A stretch of DNA of 28,592 bases from CAYPEZ01 sp964409985 (GCA_964409985.1 CAYPEZ010000008.1:1-28592), one strand, 5' to 3'; numbered from the stretch's first letter, positions 13,731 to 21,911 are shown. Notes: generated by a model not told the origin, from the letters alone. Translations and numbers: made by a program.

Positions 13731-14200
13731 AAAAATATTCCTCGCCGCTCTCGTATGGCATTGTGCGTTCTGAGTATGGGCAATGTGCAGTGCTTATGCA
13801 CCAGAACAGTATTATTGCGCTTTCGCTTGGTCGCCCAGATTTCTTGACGCAGGGTCTTCAGAGAGATGATCGGGCTGCGCAGGGGGTCATAAAGGCGCTT
13901 GGATCTTCTCGAGAACGAAGGGTTCCTCTTCAGGTTGAGGGGACAAAATTCCAAAAAAGAGTATGGAATGCACTCAGAAGCATCCCACGAGGAGAAACAC
14001 GTACGTATGGAGAAGTCGCACGAATGATTGGTGCTCCAACATCAGTGCGTGCAGTAGGGAGTGCGTGTGCTGCAAATCGCATCGCGATGTTCATTCCATG
14101 CCATCGTGTCGTGCCTGCACGAGGGGGTAGTGGTGCTTATCGGTGGGGCAAAAAAATAAAGTCAAAAATCCTCTCAGATGAGAAAAAAATGGCTTCATAA
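13727..14200 (+). CDS. ogt: O6-alkylguanine-DNA alkyltransferase
   Basis: A 157-residue suicide enzyme that moves alkyl groups from O6-alkylguanine in DNA to its own cysteine. The acceptor is Cys125 in IPCHRVVPARGGSGAYRWG. The DNA-binding helix region reads PRGETRTYGEVARMIGAPTS, and VRAVGSACAANR holds the arginine finger (Arg108). An N-terminal domain of about 70 residues is present but diverged. It is the last gene of the 12631-14200 operon and overlaps the DUF1905 gene by four bases. A catalytically dead relative is encoded at 14631. Confidence 0.92.
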   Translation: MKKYSSPLSYGIVRSEYGQCAVLMHQNSIIALSLGRPDFLTQGLQRDDRAAQGVIKALGSSRERRVPLQVEGTKFQKRVWNALRSIPRGETRTYGEVARMIGAPTSVRAVGSACAANRIAMFIPCHRVVPARGGSGAYRWGKKIKSKILSDEKKMAS

Positions 14201-14289
14201 AGCTCTTTTTTGGCTGTGTATATCTCTACGGAAGACAAAACGACGAAAGGATGTATGATGGAGGGCACTTAGTAAACAAAATAATGCAT

Positions 14290-14559
14290 ATGGCAAAAGC
14301 ACCAGCAAAGAAAGCAAACTCAGCATTTATGAAGCCCATGACCGTGAGCCCAGAGCTCGCCGCTGTGGTTGGAAAGGGGCCAATGCCTCGCTCTGAAGTC
14401 GTAAAGAAGCTTTGGGCATACATCAAGAAGAATGGTCTTCAGGATACAAAGAACAAGCGCAATATCAACGCAGATGCATCTCTTAAGGCTGTTTTCAATG
14501 GAAAAGGGACGGTCTCGATGTTCGAAATGACGAAACTCGTTTCAGCACACCTCTCATAA
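14290..14559 (+). CDS. SWIB/MDM2-domain protein
   Basis: An 89-residue protein made of a short Lys/Ala-rich tail (MAKAPAKKANSAFMKPM) and one SWIB domain: VSPELAAVVGKGPMPRSEVVKKLWAYIKKN, here in parts VSPELAAVVGKG and RSEVVKKLWAYIKKN, then LQDTKNKRNINADASLKAVF and MFEMTKLVSAHL. SWIB domains are known from eukaryotic chromatin remodellers and from bacteria such as Chlamydia, where they are linked to DNA topology. A basic tail suggests DNA binding. The frame is open to 14251, but family members usually begin MAK followed by Lys/Ala repeats, so I prefer 14290. Confidence 0.85.
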   Translation: MAKAPAKKANSAFMKPMTVSPELAAVVGKGPMPRSEVVKKLWAYIKKNGLQDTKNKRNINADASLKAVFNGKGTVSMFEMTKLVSAHLS

Positions 14560-14582
14560 TCATTACGCAATCATGTGCGAAC

Positions 14583-14615
14583 ACAAAGGTCCCATAAGCG
14601 GGGCTTTTGTTTTTT
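14583..14615 (+). terminator. terminator after the SWIB gene
   Basis: ACAAAGGTCCC and GGGGCTTTTGT form an 11-bp stem (two G-U pairs) with loop ATAAGC, followed by a run of six T. Confidence 0.8.
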
Positions 14616-14618
14616 AGA

Positions 14619-14624
14619 TACAAT
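14619..14624 (+). promoter_or_regulatory. -10 box of the ATL gene
   Basis: TACAAT begins four bases after the terminator T-run and ends six bases before the ATG at 14631, so the mRNA should be leaderless. Confidence 0.55.
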
Positions 14625-14630
14625 ATCCCA

Positions 14631-14945
14631 ATGACATTCAGCGAACGAGTGGTGAAGTGCGCACTCTCTATCCCCAAGGGGAAGGTGACAACGTATGGAC
14701 GTATTGCCAGAGCGGCTGGTGGTGGCACGATGGCTTCACAGAGTATCACACATATTCTCGGCAAGGCGTATGTGGCTGGAGAAAAACGTATTCCGTTTCA
14801 TCGCATTGTCTACGCTGACGGAAGTATTTGGACAAGCCCCGAGTATCACGCTGATCGGATGCGTAAATACAAAGCAGAGGGCATTCATGTCGACAAGAAT
14901 AGGCGCGTCTCCGATTTTCAAAAAAAGCTGTTTGAATTTCTGTAA
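14631..14945 (+). CDS. alkyltransferase-like (ATL) protein, cysteine replaced by Phe
   Basis: A 104-residue relative of the alkyltransferase C-terminal domain: SIPKGKVTTYGRIARAAGGG matches the DNA-binding part, and IPFHRIVYADGSIW matches the active-site loop. The acceptor cysteine of PCHR is Phe56 here (PFHR), so it cannot accept alkyl groups. Known ATL proteins usually have Trp or Ala there, bind alkylated DNA and hand it to nucleotide excision repair. The position of the arginine finger aligns with His41 by eye, which is unusual. The start is fixed by the -10 box right upstream. Confidence 0.85.
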   Translation: MTFSERVVKCALSIPKGKVTTYGRIARAAGGGTMASQSITHILGKAYVAGEKRIPFHRIVYADGSIWTSPEYHADRMRKYKAEGIHVDKNRRVSDFQKKLFEFL

Positions 14946-14956
14946 TCTTTCGGATA

Positions 14957-14986
14957 TTGGTATCTTTTTTGCGCTTCAAGTACAAT
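14957..14986 (+). promoter_or_regulatory. promoter of the Pif1-like helicase
   Basis: TTGGTA (14957-14962) and TACAAT (14981-14986) are 18 bases apart. The expected transcription start is two or three bases before the ATG at 14996. Confidence 0.5.
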
Positions 14987-14995
14987 CGGTGGAAC

Positions 14996-16570
14996 ATGAC
15001 CCAAGCGCAAGCACTCACTATCCTGAAGACTGGCGCAAATATTTTTCTCACTGGAGAGCCAGGAAGTGGAAAGACACATACGATCAATGCCTACATTGCG
15101 TATCTCCGCGAACACGGAGTCGAGCCATCAGTGACCGCATCGACAGGAATTGCTGCTACGCATGTGGGGGGTATGACCATTCACTCGTGGAGTGGAATTG
15201 GAATCAAGCGATCGCTTTCAGGACAAGATCTTGAAGCGATGAGCGAAAAAGAGTCTCTTGTGAAGCGAGTACGAAATGCGAAGGTTCTTATTATTGATGA
15301 AATTTCGATGCTTGATGCAGAAATTCTTACGATGGTTGATGTGGTGTGCAGGACGCTTCGACACAAGGAGGAATCTTTTGGAGGGCTCCAGGTTATCCTT
15401 GTGGGCGACTTCTTTCAGCTTCCGCCAATCGCAAAGATGGGGGAAGAACCACCGCAGTTTGCTTTTGAATCTGAAAGCTGGAGAAGGGCAAACTTCCTCA
15501 CGTGTTATCTGACCGAACAGCATCGTCAAGAAGATGAGCTCTACCTCACGACGCTCTCTTCGATTCGTCGTGGAGATATTGGAGACCATATTTTTGACCA
15601 TTTACAGACACGTCGTACTGGAAGAACACACGAGATGCGCAGCATCACGCGCCTCTATACCCACAATGCTGATGTCGATGCGATGAATCTGCGTGAACTC
15701 GAAGCGATCGAAGGGAACGGACGTGTCTTTTCGATGGAGGCGACAGGAAACAAAATGCTTATCGAAACGCTAAAGCGCAACTGCCTTTCTCCAGAGAAGC
15801 TCGTCTTGAAAGAAGGAGCGGTCGTGATGTTTACAAAAAACAATTTTGAGGCGGGCTTTGTGAATGGAACACTCGGGACAGTCAGTAGCTTCGATGTGAT
15901 GGGCCGTCCGATTATCAAAACTCGCAAGGGGAAATTCATTACAGTCTTCCCAATGGAGTGGGCAATCGAAGATGGCAAGAAAGTGCTCGCGCGCATATCA
16001 CAGATCCCCCTGCGTCTTGCATGGGCGATCACCGTGCACAAGAGTCAGGGGATGAGTATGGATGCCGCGGTCATGGATCTTGGAAAAGCGTTTGAATATG
16101 GCCAAGGGTATGTTGCGCTTTCGCGAGTGCGAACACTCGACGGCGTTCATCTCGAGGGGCTGAATATGCGCGCTCTTGAAGTTCATCCACATGTCCTAGA
16201 AGTGGATGGAGTGTTCCGTGCGGCAAGCAATGATGCTGATGAGCAATTTCGGCGCATGCTTCCAGAGACAGAATCAAAAATGCATCACGACTTTATTCGC
16301 TCTATCGGTGGGGTGTTAAAAGGGGAGAATGATGAAAATCGTAATCCTCCAAAAAAGAAAGCGAATGAAACTGACAAAGGTGTTGGAGCAATGGTCCGCA
16401 TACGCGAGAAATATCCGAATGCCTATAAATCATGGACAGAGGATGATGACCAAAAATTAACACAGTATTTTAGTGAGGGAGTAAAGCGACCGCAGCTCGC
16501 AAAAATGTTTGGAAGAAACGGTGGTGCTATTCGTTCACGCCTCGTTCATTTAGGACTGATTGAAGGGTGA
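14996..16570 (+). CDS. Pif1/RecD-like SF1 helicase with a C-terminal Myb/HTH-like tail
   Basis: A 524-residue helicase. Walker A is GEPGSGKT (20-27), motif Ia region TASTGIAATHVGG, Walker B IIDEISMLD (Asp101-Glu102), motif III GDFFQLPPI, then TEQHRQ (motif IV-like), and WAITVHKSQGMSMDAAVMDL with YVALSRVRTLDGV near the end of the motor. This order is that of Pif1-type 5'-3' helicases, which unwind forks, G-quadruplexes and RNA-DNA hybrids. A linker rich in Lys and Asn (about 430-465) leads to a last domain of about 50 residues (SWTEDDDQKLTQYF, RPQLAKMFGRNGGAIRSRL) that looks like a Myb/SANT or HTH fold and may bind DNA. Promoter position favours the ATG at 14996. Confidence 0.9.
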   Translation: MTQAQALTILKTGANIFLTGEPGSGKTHTINAYIAYLREHGVEPSVTASTGIAATHVGGMTIHSWSGIGIKRSLSGQDLEAMSEKESLVKRVRNAKVLIIDEISMLDAEILTMVDVVCRTLRHKEESFGGLQVILVGDFFQLPPIAKMGEEPPQFAFESESWRRANFLTCYLTEQHRQEDELYLTTLSSIRRGDIGDHIFDHLQTRRTGRTHEMRSITRLYTHNADVDAMNLRELEAIEGNGRVFSMEATGNKMLIETLKRNCLSPEKLVLKEGAVVMFTKNNFEAGFVNGTLGTVSSFDVMGRPIIKTRKGKFITVFPMEWAIEDGKKVLARISQIPLRLAWAITVHKSQGMSMDAAVMDLGKAFEYGQGYVALSRVRTLDGVHLEGLNMRALEVHPHVLEVDGVFRAASNDADEQFRRMLPETESKMHHDFIRSIGGVLKGENDENRNPPKKKANETDKGVGAMVRIREKYPNAYKSWTEDDDQKLTQYFSEGVKRPQLAKMFGRNGGAIRSRLVHLGLIEG

Positions 16571-16576
16571 TATACT
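16571..16576 (+). promoter_or_regulatory. -10 box of the TMEM175-like gene
   Basis: TATACT directly follows the helicase stop codon and ends seven bases before the ATG at 16584. Confidence 0.5.
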
Positions 16577-16583
16577 TATCCGT

Positions 16584-17234
16584 ATGAAAACTGAAAGACT
16601 TGCTGCGCTCTCTGATGGAGCATTTGCGATTATCTTCACACTCCTCGTTATTGAGATTCGTGTTCCTGAGCACCTTCCTGATGCAACATCTGCGGGGTTA
16701 TGGCATGCGCTTGTGGAACTCGGCCCACTTTTCCTTGGGTCTCTCGTCTCCTTTATTGTTGTGGCCATGTTTTGGATATCGCATAGCTTTTTCTTCAGTA
16801 TTTTTATTCAGAAGGTAAATCGTCAAATGATTGGGCTCAATTTTCTATACCTTCTCTTTCTTGCACTTATCCCATTTTCATCACATTTACTTGGTCGATA
16901 TGCGCATATTCCTCTTGCAGAGCTTGTCTACGGTCTTAATGTGCTTGCGATTGGTCTTATGGCAGTCATTATGTTTCATTACGCACTGTTCTCGCATGAA
17001 ATCGACACATCGCACAATAGTCCTCGTCTGATTGCGCAAGGGCGCATCCGCCAATATTTAACTGTCTGTTCTACGCTTATCGGCATTCTCTGTATCCCAT
17101 TATCTCTTTGGTTCACACTCTTTTTCTATGCATTCCCAGTGCTGTTTAATGTGATTCCAGGGCTTCTTGATAAAGCGGAGAGGATATTTGGGCTGAGTTT
17201 CGGATCAGGAAAAGAGGAACAGCATATTCCCTAG
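16584..17234 (+). CDS. TMEM175-family potassium channel (DUF1211)
   Basis: A 216-residue membrane protein. The family signature is in the first helix, RLAALSDGAFAIIFTLLVIEI, matching the RxxxFSD-type pore motif of bacterial TMEM175 channels with Leu in place of Phe. About six membrane helices are visible (roughly 8-29, 48-72, 83-101, 111-135, 155-175 and 178-198). Bacterial members form tetrameric, weakly selective potassium channels without the usual TVGYG filter. The ion role here is inferred from the family. A leaderless start follows the -10 box. Confidence 0.85.
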   Translation: MKTERLAALSDGAFAIIFTLLVIEIRVPEHLPDATSAGLWHALVELGPLFLGSLVSFIVVAMFWISHSFFFSIFIQKVNRQMIGLNFLYLLFLALIPFSSHLLGRYAHIPLAELVYGLNVLAIGLMAVIMFHYALFSHEIDTSHNSPRLIAQGRIRQYLTVCSTLIGILCIPLSLWFTLFFYAFPVLFNVIPGLLDKAERIFGLSFGSGKEEQHIP

Positions 17235-17253
17235 ACCGCTTCAAAAAGGGTGG

Positions 17254-17259
17254 TAGTAT
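17254..17259 (+). promoter_or_regulatory. -10 box of the flavoprotein gene
   Basis: TAGTAT ends seven bases before the ATG at 17267; no -35 consensus is visible. Confidence 0.4.
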
Positions 17260-17266
17260 CACTCAC

Positions 17267-18523
17267 ATGAAAGAGCATCAACACATCGAACCGCAGCAGT
17301 ACGATGTCATTGTTGTGGGCGGTGGAGCCGCAGGGATGATGGCCGCAGGCCGCGCTGCAGAAAAGGGGAAGTCAGTTTTACTTCTTGAGAAGAATCGATC
17401 ACTCGGCGAGAAGCTCAAGATTTCTGGTGGTGGGAGATGCAATATTACGAATGAAGAATATGATGTGCGGGCGTTTCTCTCGAATTATGGAGAGGGCGAA
17501 CAATTTTTGTATTCTGCGTTCTCACAATTTGGTGTAAAAAGCACATTTGAATTTTTTGAAACACGAGGTCTTCCTCTTGTTGTACAGGCACGCAACCGTG
17601 TCTTTCCTCATACGGAAAAAGCTGCGGACGTGTTTCGTGTGCTCGAGCAATATATGAAGAAAGGGAGTGTGGTGGTGAAAACAGGGTCCCCGGTCGTGCG
17701 AATGATAGAACATGGTGGAGCGATAGAAACTGTGGTGACAAAGTCGGGAACTTACAAAGCAAAAAATATTATTTTGGCGACTGGTGGCGTCTCTCATCCT
17801 GAGACCGGATCCACAGGTGACGGTTTTGGATGGCTTGAGGAGCTTGGGCATACAGTGAAGAAGCCTTCACCCACCATTGTTCCTTTGCGCACAAAAGAAA
17901 CTTGGGGGCATGCCCTCGCAGGAGTATCACTCTCTTTTATGAAAATTCGATTTCTTGTCGATGGAAAGCAGGTCTTTTCCAAACGCGGGAAAATTCTTTT
18001 CACGCACTTTGGGCTTTCTGGGCCACTCATTCTCAATAGCGCGCAGAAAGTCAGTGATCTTCTTCATAGAGGAATTGTCACCGCAACTATCGACTGTTTT
18101 CCAGATACAGAGATTGGAGACCTTGACCGCAGACTCATCAATCTATTTGAGAAACATAAAAACAAGATGGCAAAAACTGCGCTCAAAGAACTTTTGCCTG
18201 TTGGAACGACTGACGCTATTCTCTCGCTTGCGGAGTTTGATCCAGAGACAAAGGTGCACAGTGTCTCAAAAGAGGGAAGACGCTCGCTCGCACACCTTCT
18301 TAAGGCACTTCCGGTGACCATTACGGGGCTTATGGGATATGACCGTGCGGTAGTTGCTGATGGAGGGGTTGTGCTCTCTGAGATCGACACCAAGACCATG
18401 CGTTCCAAAAAAATTTCTAACCTTTTTATTATTGGGGATCTTCTCCACATTAATCGTCCTTCCGGAGGATACTCACTTCAGCTCTGCTGGACGACGGGCT
18501 TTGTTGCTGGGGAGTTTGCGTAA
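17267..18523 (+). CDS. BaiN/HI0933-type FAD-dependent oxidoreductase
   Basis: A 418-residue flavoprotein of the HI0933/YhiN/BaiN family. The N-terminal FAD dinucleotide motif is VIVVGGGAAGMMAAGRAAEKG with the acidic ribose contact in LLLEKN; the family motif KLKISGGGRCNITN follows directly. The middle contains ATGGVSHPETGSTGDGFG, and the C-terminus binds FAD with LFIIGDLLHINRPSGGYSLQLCWTTGF, here noted as FIIGDLLHINRPSGGYSLQ. The substrate is unknown for most members; BaiN itself acts on bile acids, which is not implied here. It is expressed alone from its own -10 box. Confidence 0.9.
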   Translation: MKEHQHIEPQQYDVIVVGGGAAGMMAAGRAAEKGKSVLLLEKNRSLGEKLKISGGGRCNITNEEYDVRAFLSNYGEGEQFLYSAFSQFGVKSTFEFFETRGLPLVVQARNRVFPHTEKAADVFRVLEQYMKKGSVVVKTGSPVVRMIEHGGAIETVVTKSGTYKAKNIILATGGVSHPETGSTGDGFGWLEELGHTVKKPSPTIVPLRTKETWGHALAGVSLSFMKIRFLVDGKQVFSKRGKILFTHFGLSGPLILNSAQKVSDLLHRGIVTATIDCFPDTEIGDLDRRLINLFEKHKNKMAKTALKELLPVGTTDAILSLAEFDPETKVHSVSKEGRRSLAHLLKALPVTITGLMGYDRAVVADGGVVLSEIDTKTMRSKKISNLFIIGDLLHINRPSGGYSLQLCWTTGFVAGEFA

Positions 18524-18561
18524 GGGCTTATCATTTTTGCCTATATGCGGTAGGCTCAGAC

Positions 18562-20046
18562 GTGGCCAAACAATCTCAGGAACAGCAGTCAGGACCAAAA
18601 GAGACCGTCCTTCGCTTTGAAGAGGTGTCCTTTGGATACGGACAAAACCACCCCATCTTGCATGAGGTGAATTTTTCTGTGCGCAAGGGGTCTAAGGTGA
18701 CCGTGATGGGACAAAACGGTGCAGGGAAAAGCACAATCTTCGGTCTCATTACAGGAGCGCTCAAGCCAGACGAAGGGAGTATCGCTCGCTCACAAAAACT
18801 TTCAATTGCCATCGCAAAACAAGTGATCACTCCAAAAGAACGTGAGCTTACTGTCCGAGAATATTTTCAGGGATGTTTCAAGGAGAAAATCTATGCGATT
18901 GATCCGATGATTGAGAAAGTGCTTAATGTTGTGAACCTTCACGCTCCACTAGAACGAAAGGTTGGATCATTCTCTGGCGGACAACAAGCGCGGCTTCTCC
19001 TTGCTTCTGCGCTTATTCAGGATCCAGACATTCTCCTCCTCGACGAACCAACAAACAATCTCGATAAAGAAGGGATCGAGCATCTTACAGAATTTATTAA
19101 GAACTCTGAGCATACTTGCCTTGTGATCTCACACGATGCAGACTTTCTTAACTCTTTTACTGACGGTATTCTCTATCTTGATGTCCACACGCAGAAAGTT
19201 GAGCAATATGTGGGGAACTACTATGATCTCCTGAAACAAATCACCGCACGCATTGAAGCTGAGAACCGCAAAAATGCGCAATTTGCAAAAAAAATTCAGG
19301 AAAACAAAGACAAGGTAAATTATTTTGCACAGAAGGGAGGAAACATGCGACTCCTGGCAAAGAAATTGCGGGATGAGATTGAAGAGATGGAAGAAAATAA
19401 GGTTGACGTGCGGCGAGAAGATAAGACGATCAAAGCTTTTACCATACCCGCCCAGCCTGAAATTATTGGGGAAGTGTTAGGAATCAGTTCATACACGACC
19501 ATCGATCGGAAGACTCATAAGCCCAAAAAACATACGGCAAACATTTCTCTTCGAAAGAAGCACCATCTCCTGCTCAAGGGGCCTAATGGTATAGGGAAAT
19601 CGACACTTCTCGAAGCTCTCGCAAGTGGGAAGGCTGAGGGTGCGACTATTGCAAAAGGGATTCGCGTCGGATACTACCGACAGGACTTTTCGACGCTGAA
19701 CTTTGACGATACCGTCTTCCAATCTCTCATGAGCATCATGGATAAGCAGAATGAAGAAAGGATGCGTAGCGTTGCGGCAGGATTCCTGATCCATGGATCA
19801 CTCATGGGAAAAAAGATTGGTATGCTCTCTGAAGGACAGAAGGGGCTCGTGGCCTTCGCACGCCTTGTTCTTGAGGGTCCGGGCCTCCTCATCCTCGATG
19901 AGCCAACGAATCACATGAATTTTCGTCATCTCCCTGTGATTGCAAAAGCGCTTGACCAATATGAGGGAGCAATGATTCTTGTGTCGCATGTCCCTGAATT
20001 TGTGAGTCAGATCCGTATAGATGAGACTCTCGATCTGGAGAAATAG
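18562..20046 (+). CDS. ABC-F ATPase (ribosome-associated type), degenerate second signature
   Basis: A 494-residue soluble protein with two ABC domains and no membrane helices, as in the ABC-F translation factors. Domain 1: Walker A GQNGAGKST (50-58), signature FSGGQ (137-141), Walker B LLLDEPTNNLD (Asp161-Glu162). A linker with helical charged stretches (about 222-295) is shaped like the P-site tRNA interaction motif. Domain 2: Walker A GPNGIGKST (340-348), signature LSEGQ (422-426), Walker B LILDEPTNHM (Asp446-Glu447). The second signature has Glu in place of the first Gly. The subfamily (EttA, Uup or resistance type) cannot be told. The start is GTG at 18562; no better start is seen. Confidence 0.88.
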   Translation: MAKQSQEQQSGPKETVLRFEEVSFGYGQNHPILHEVNFSVRKGSKVTVMGQNGAGKSTIFGLITGALKPDEGSIARSQKLSIAIAKQVITPKERELTVREYFQGCFKEKIYAIDPMIEKVLNVVNLHAPLERKVGSFSGGQQARLLLASALIQDPDILLLDEPTNNLDKEGIEHLTEFIKNSEHTCLVISHDADFLNSFTDGILYLDVHTQKVEQYVGNYYDLLKQITARIEAENRKNAQFAKKIQENKDKVNYFAQKGGNMRLLAKKLRDEIEEMEENKVDVRREDKTIKAFTIPAQPEIIGEVLGISSYTTIDRKTHKPKKHTANISLRKKHHLLLKGPNGIGKSTLLEALASGKAEGATIAKGIRVGYYRQDFSTLNFDDTVFQSLMSIMDKQNEERMRSVAAGFLIHGSLMGKKIGMLSEGQKGLVAFARLVLEGPGLLILDEPTNHMNFRHLPVIAKALDQYEGAMILVSHVPEFVSQIRIDETLDLEK

Positions 20047-20220
20047 AAATCTTCCATTTTTGGTGCACTGCTCGGTTTTCCCTTAGCAAGTTCGGTCATC
20101 ATAGATGACTATGACTCTCGAACATTGCCTCGGTCCAAACCATCGCATTGCATTCAAACAATGAAAGATTTTTTGACTCGCCGATTTATTCAAAAATTGG
20201 GCTACGGTAGATAAATAGGT
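20047..20220. other. intergenic region without a convincing gene
   Basis: There is a small palindrome GTCATC-ATA-GATGAC (20095-20109) and two tiny open frames (19 and 17 codons) without promoter or ribosome site. No intrinsic terminator follows the ABC-F gene. Confidence 0.5.
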
Positions 20221-20226
20221 TATTAT
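20221..20226 (+). promoter_or_regulatory. -10 box of the hydrolase gene
   Basis: TATTAT ends six bases before the ATG at 20233. A weak TTGGGC (20197-20202) lies 18 bases upstream as a possible -35. Confidence 0.5.
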
Positions 20227-20232
20227 CACCCC

Positions 20233-20835
20233 ATGAAACCACAGCTTGTCATTCTTCATGGCGGAATGGTGTATGAGTCGCACGAGAAATATCTCGAGGC
20301 ACTTCGCATGATGCCCGTCGATGCATCCTATTTTGTACGACACAAAAAGTGGAAAGACTGGATAGACGAGCAGCTTCGAGAAGCGTATGAAATATTTCGG
20401 CCGGAGATGCCTCAACCCCGGAATGCACAATATGAAGAATGGTCCATTTGGTTTGAACGCATGATCCCATTTCTGCGAGACGGTGTAGTGCTCGTCGGGC
20501 ATTCTCTTGGAGGAATCTTTCTCGCAAAGTATCTGAGCCAGCACGATCTTCCTATGAATATAAAGGCAACAGTCCTCGTTGCTGCTCCTTTTAATGACGA
20601 AAGCATAGAATCTCTCGGGAGTTTTTGTATTCAGGGGTCGCTTGAGAGATTTGCAAAACAGGGAGGAGCGATTCATCTCTGGTTTAGCACAGATGATCCC
20701 GTTGTATCGTTTGAGGAATATCATCGGTATAAACATGCACTTCCATCCGCACAGGAAAAGACATTTACCGATCGTGGACATTTCAGCCTCGAAACATTTC
20801 CGGAGCTTGAATCGTTTTTGCGGTCACTCATATGA
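20233..20835 (+). CDS. alpha/beta hydrolase, RBBP9/YdeN-like
   Basis: A 200-residue serine hydrolase. The N-terminal strand is QLVILHGG, the nucleophile Ser91 is in VLVGHSLGG, the acid is probably Asp154 in STDDPVVSF and the base His183 in DRGHFSLETFP. The size and lack of a lid fit small esterases related to RBBP9 and YdeN; the substrate is unknown. The stop overlaps the start of a NAPE-PLD-like gene by four bases, so both are coupled. This pairing may suggest work on lipid-derived esters or amides (inference). Confidence 0.85.
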   Translation: MKPQLVILHGGMVYESHEKYLEALRMMPVDASYFVRHKKWKDWIDEQLREAYEIFRPEMPQPRNAQYEEWSIWFERMIPFLRDGVVLVGHSLGGIFLAKYLSQHDLPMNIKATVLVAAPFNDESIESLGSFCIQGSLERFAKQGGAIHLWFSTDDPVVSFEEYHRYKHALPSAQEKTFTDRGHFSLETFPELESFLRSLI

Positions 20836-21911
20836 TTTTTGCAGTTCTTGTTTTAAAATATTTTTTCATTTTTTGTATTGGATGCGCTATTCTGATTTTT
20901 ATTATTGATCGCAATATACGTGCCAGTGGATGGCACGGGCCAGTGACAGATCACTTTGATGGAAGGCGTTTTTATAATATTGGTTCGAACACGACACCTC
21001 CTCCAGCACAAAGAAGTGGAAATTTTTGGAAATGGATTCTCTCCCGTCCGCCTAATGATTGGGTGTGGCGAGATAACAACACCTCTGGAGCTCCAAAGAA
21101 GTGCGTCAACGGAAGCACTTTGGTCGTCACTATGGTCAACCACGCAACACTTCTTCTCCAAACCGAAGGGAAGAATATTCTTACTGATCCAATCTGGTCA
21201 GAACGGGCAAGTCCATTTTCTTTTGTGGGGCCAAAGCGTTACCGTCATCCAGGAATCGCATTCGAACAGCTTCCGCCCATAGACGTGGTCCTCATTTCGC
21301 ACAACCACTATGACCATATGGACATCCCGACCCTCCTTAGGCTGCAAGAGGCTTTTCATCCAGTGGTGATTGTTCCAATTGGGAATAAGACATATCTTGA
21401 GACACGGGGGATAGAACATGTGTTCGAGTATGATTGGTGGGAGAAAACAGATCTCGGAGATTCCATACATATTTCTTCAGTGCCTGCGCAGCATTTTTCT
21501 GCGCGCGCCATTTCTGATCGAAACACGACACTGTGGGGCGGCTATGTCATCGAAACTCCTCATGGAAACACATATATTGCTGGAGATACGGGGTATGGTC
21601 CATTTGTGAAGAGTATTACGGAGCGGTTTTCATCAATGCGTCTCGCTCTCATTCCCATAGGGGCATTTCGGCCAGAATTTTTCATGGGCCCTGTTCATGT
21701 TTCTCCAAGCGAAGCGTTACTGATCGCAAAGGATCTTCATGCAGGGACAATGATTCCTATGCACTACGGAACATTTCACCTTGCTGATGATCGGCAAGAC
21801 GAACCACTGCAGGAGCTTCAAAAAGCCATAGAAAAAACCCCTTCTAGTGTTCAGATCGTTGTCCTTTCTAACGGAGAAAGCACTCAGGTGCCAGAAGTGA
21901 TGAGTCTTTGA
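20832..21911 (+). CDS. membrane-anchored NAPE-PLD-like metallo-beta-lactamase-fold hydrolase
   Basis: A 359-residue enzyme with an N-terminal membrane helix (about 3-25). The metallo-beta-lactamase core has SHNHYDHMD (His157, His159, Asp161, His162), His221 in PAQHFSAR, Asp252 in AGDTGYGP and His311 in MIPMHYGTF, a complete two-zinc site. The order NHATLLLQTEGKNILTDPIWSERASP and FVGPKRYRHPG are strongly reminiscent of N-acyl-phosphatidylethanolamine phospholipase D (NAPE-PLD) and bacterial relatives. Activity on membrane lipids is therefore plausible but unproven. It is translationally coupled to the upstream hydrolase. Confidence 0.85.
   Translation: MIFAVLVLKYFFIFCIGCAILIFIIDRNIRASGWHGPVTDHFDGRRFYNIGSNTTPPPAQRSGNFWKWILSRPPNDWVWRDNNTSGAPKKCVNGSTLVVTMVNHATLLLQTEGKNILTDPIWSERASPFSFVGPKRYRHPGIAFEQLPPIDVVLISHNHYDHMDIPTLLRLQEAFHPVVIVPIGNKTYLETRGIEHVFEYDWWEKTDLGDSIHISSVPAQHFSARAISDRNTTLWGGYVIETPHGNTYIAGDTGYGPFVKSITERFSSMRLALIPIGAFRPEFFMGPVHVSPSEALLIAKDLHAGTMIPMHYGTFHLADDRQDEPLQELQKAIEKTPSSVQIVVLSNGESTQVPEVMSL

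Noticed and set aside
20161..20214. 17-codon open frame MKDFLTRRFIQKLGYGR
   Set aside because: Too short and without any expression signal.
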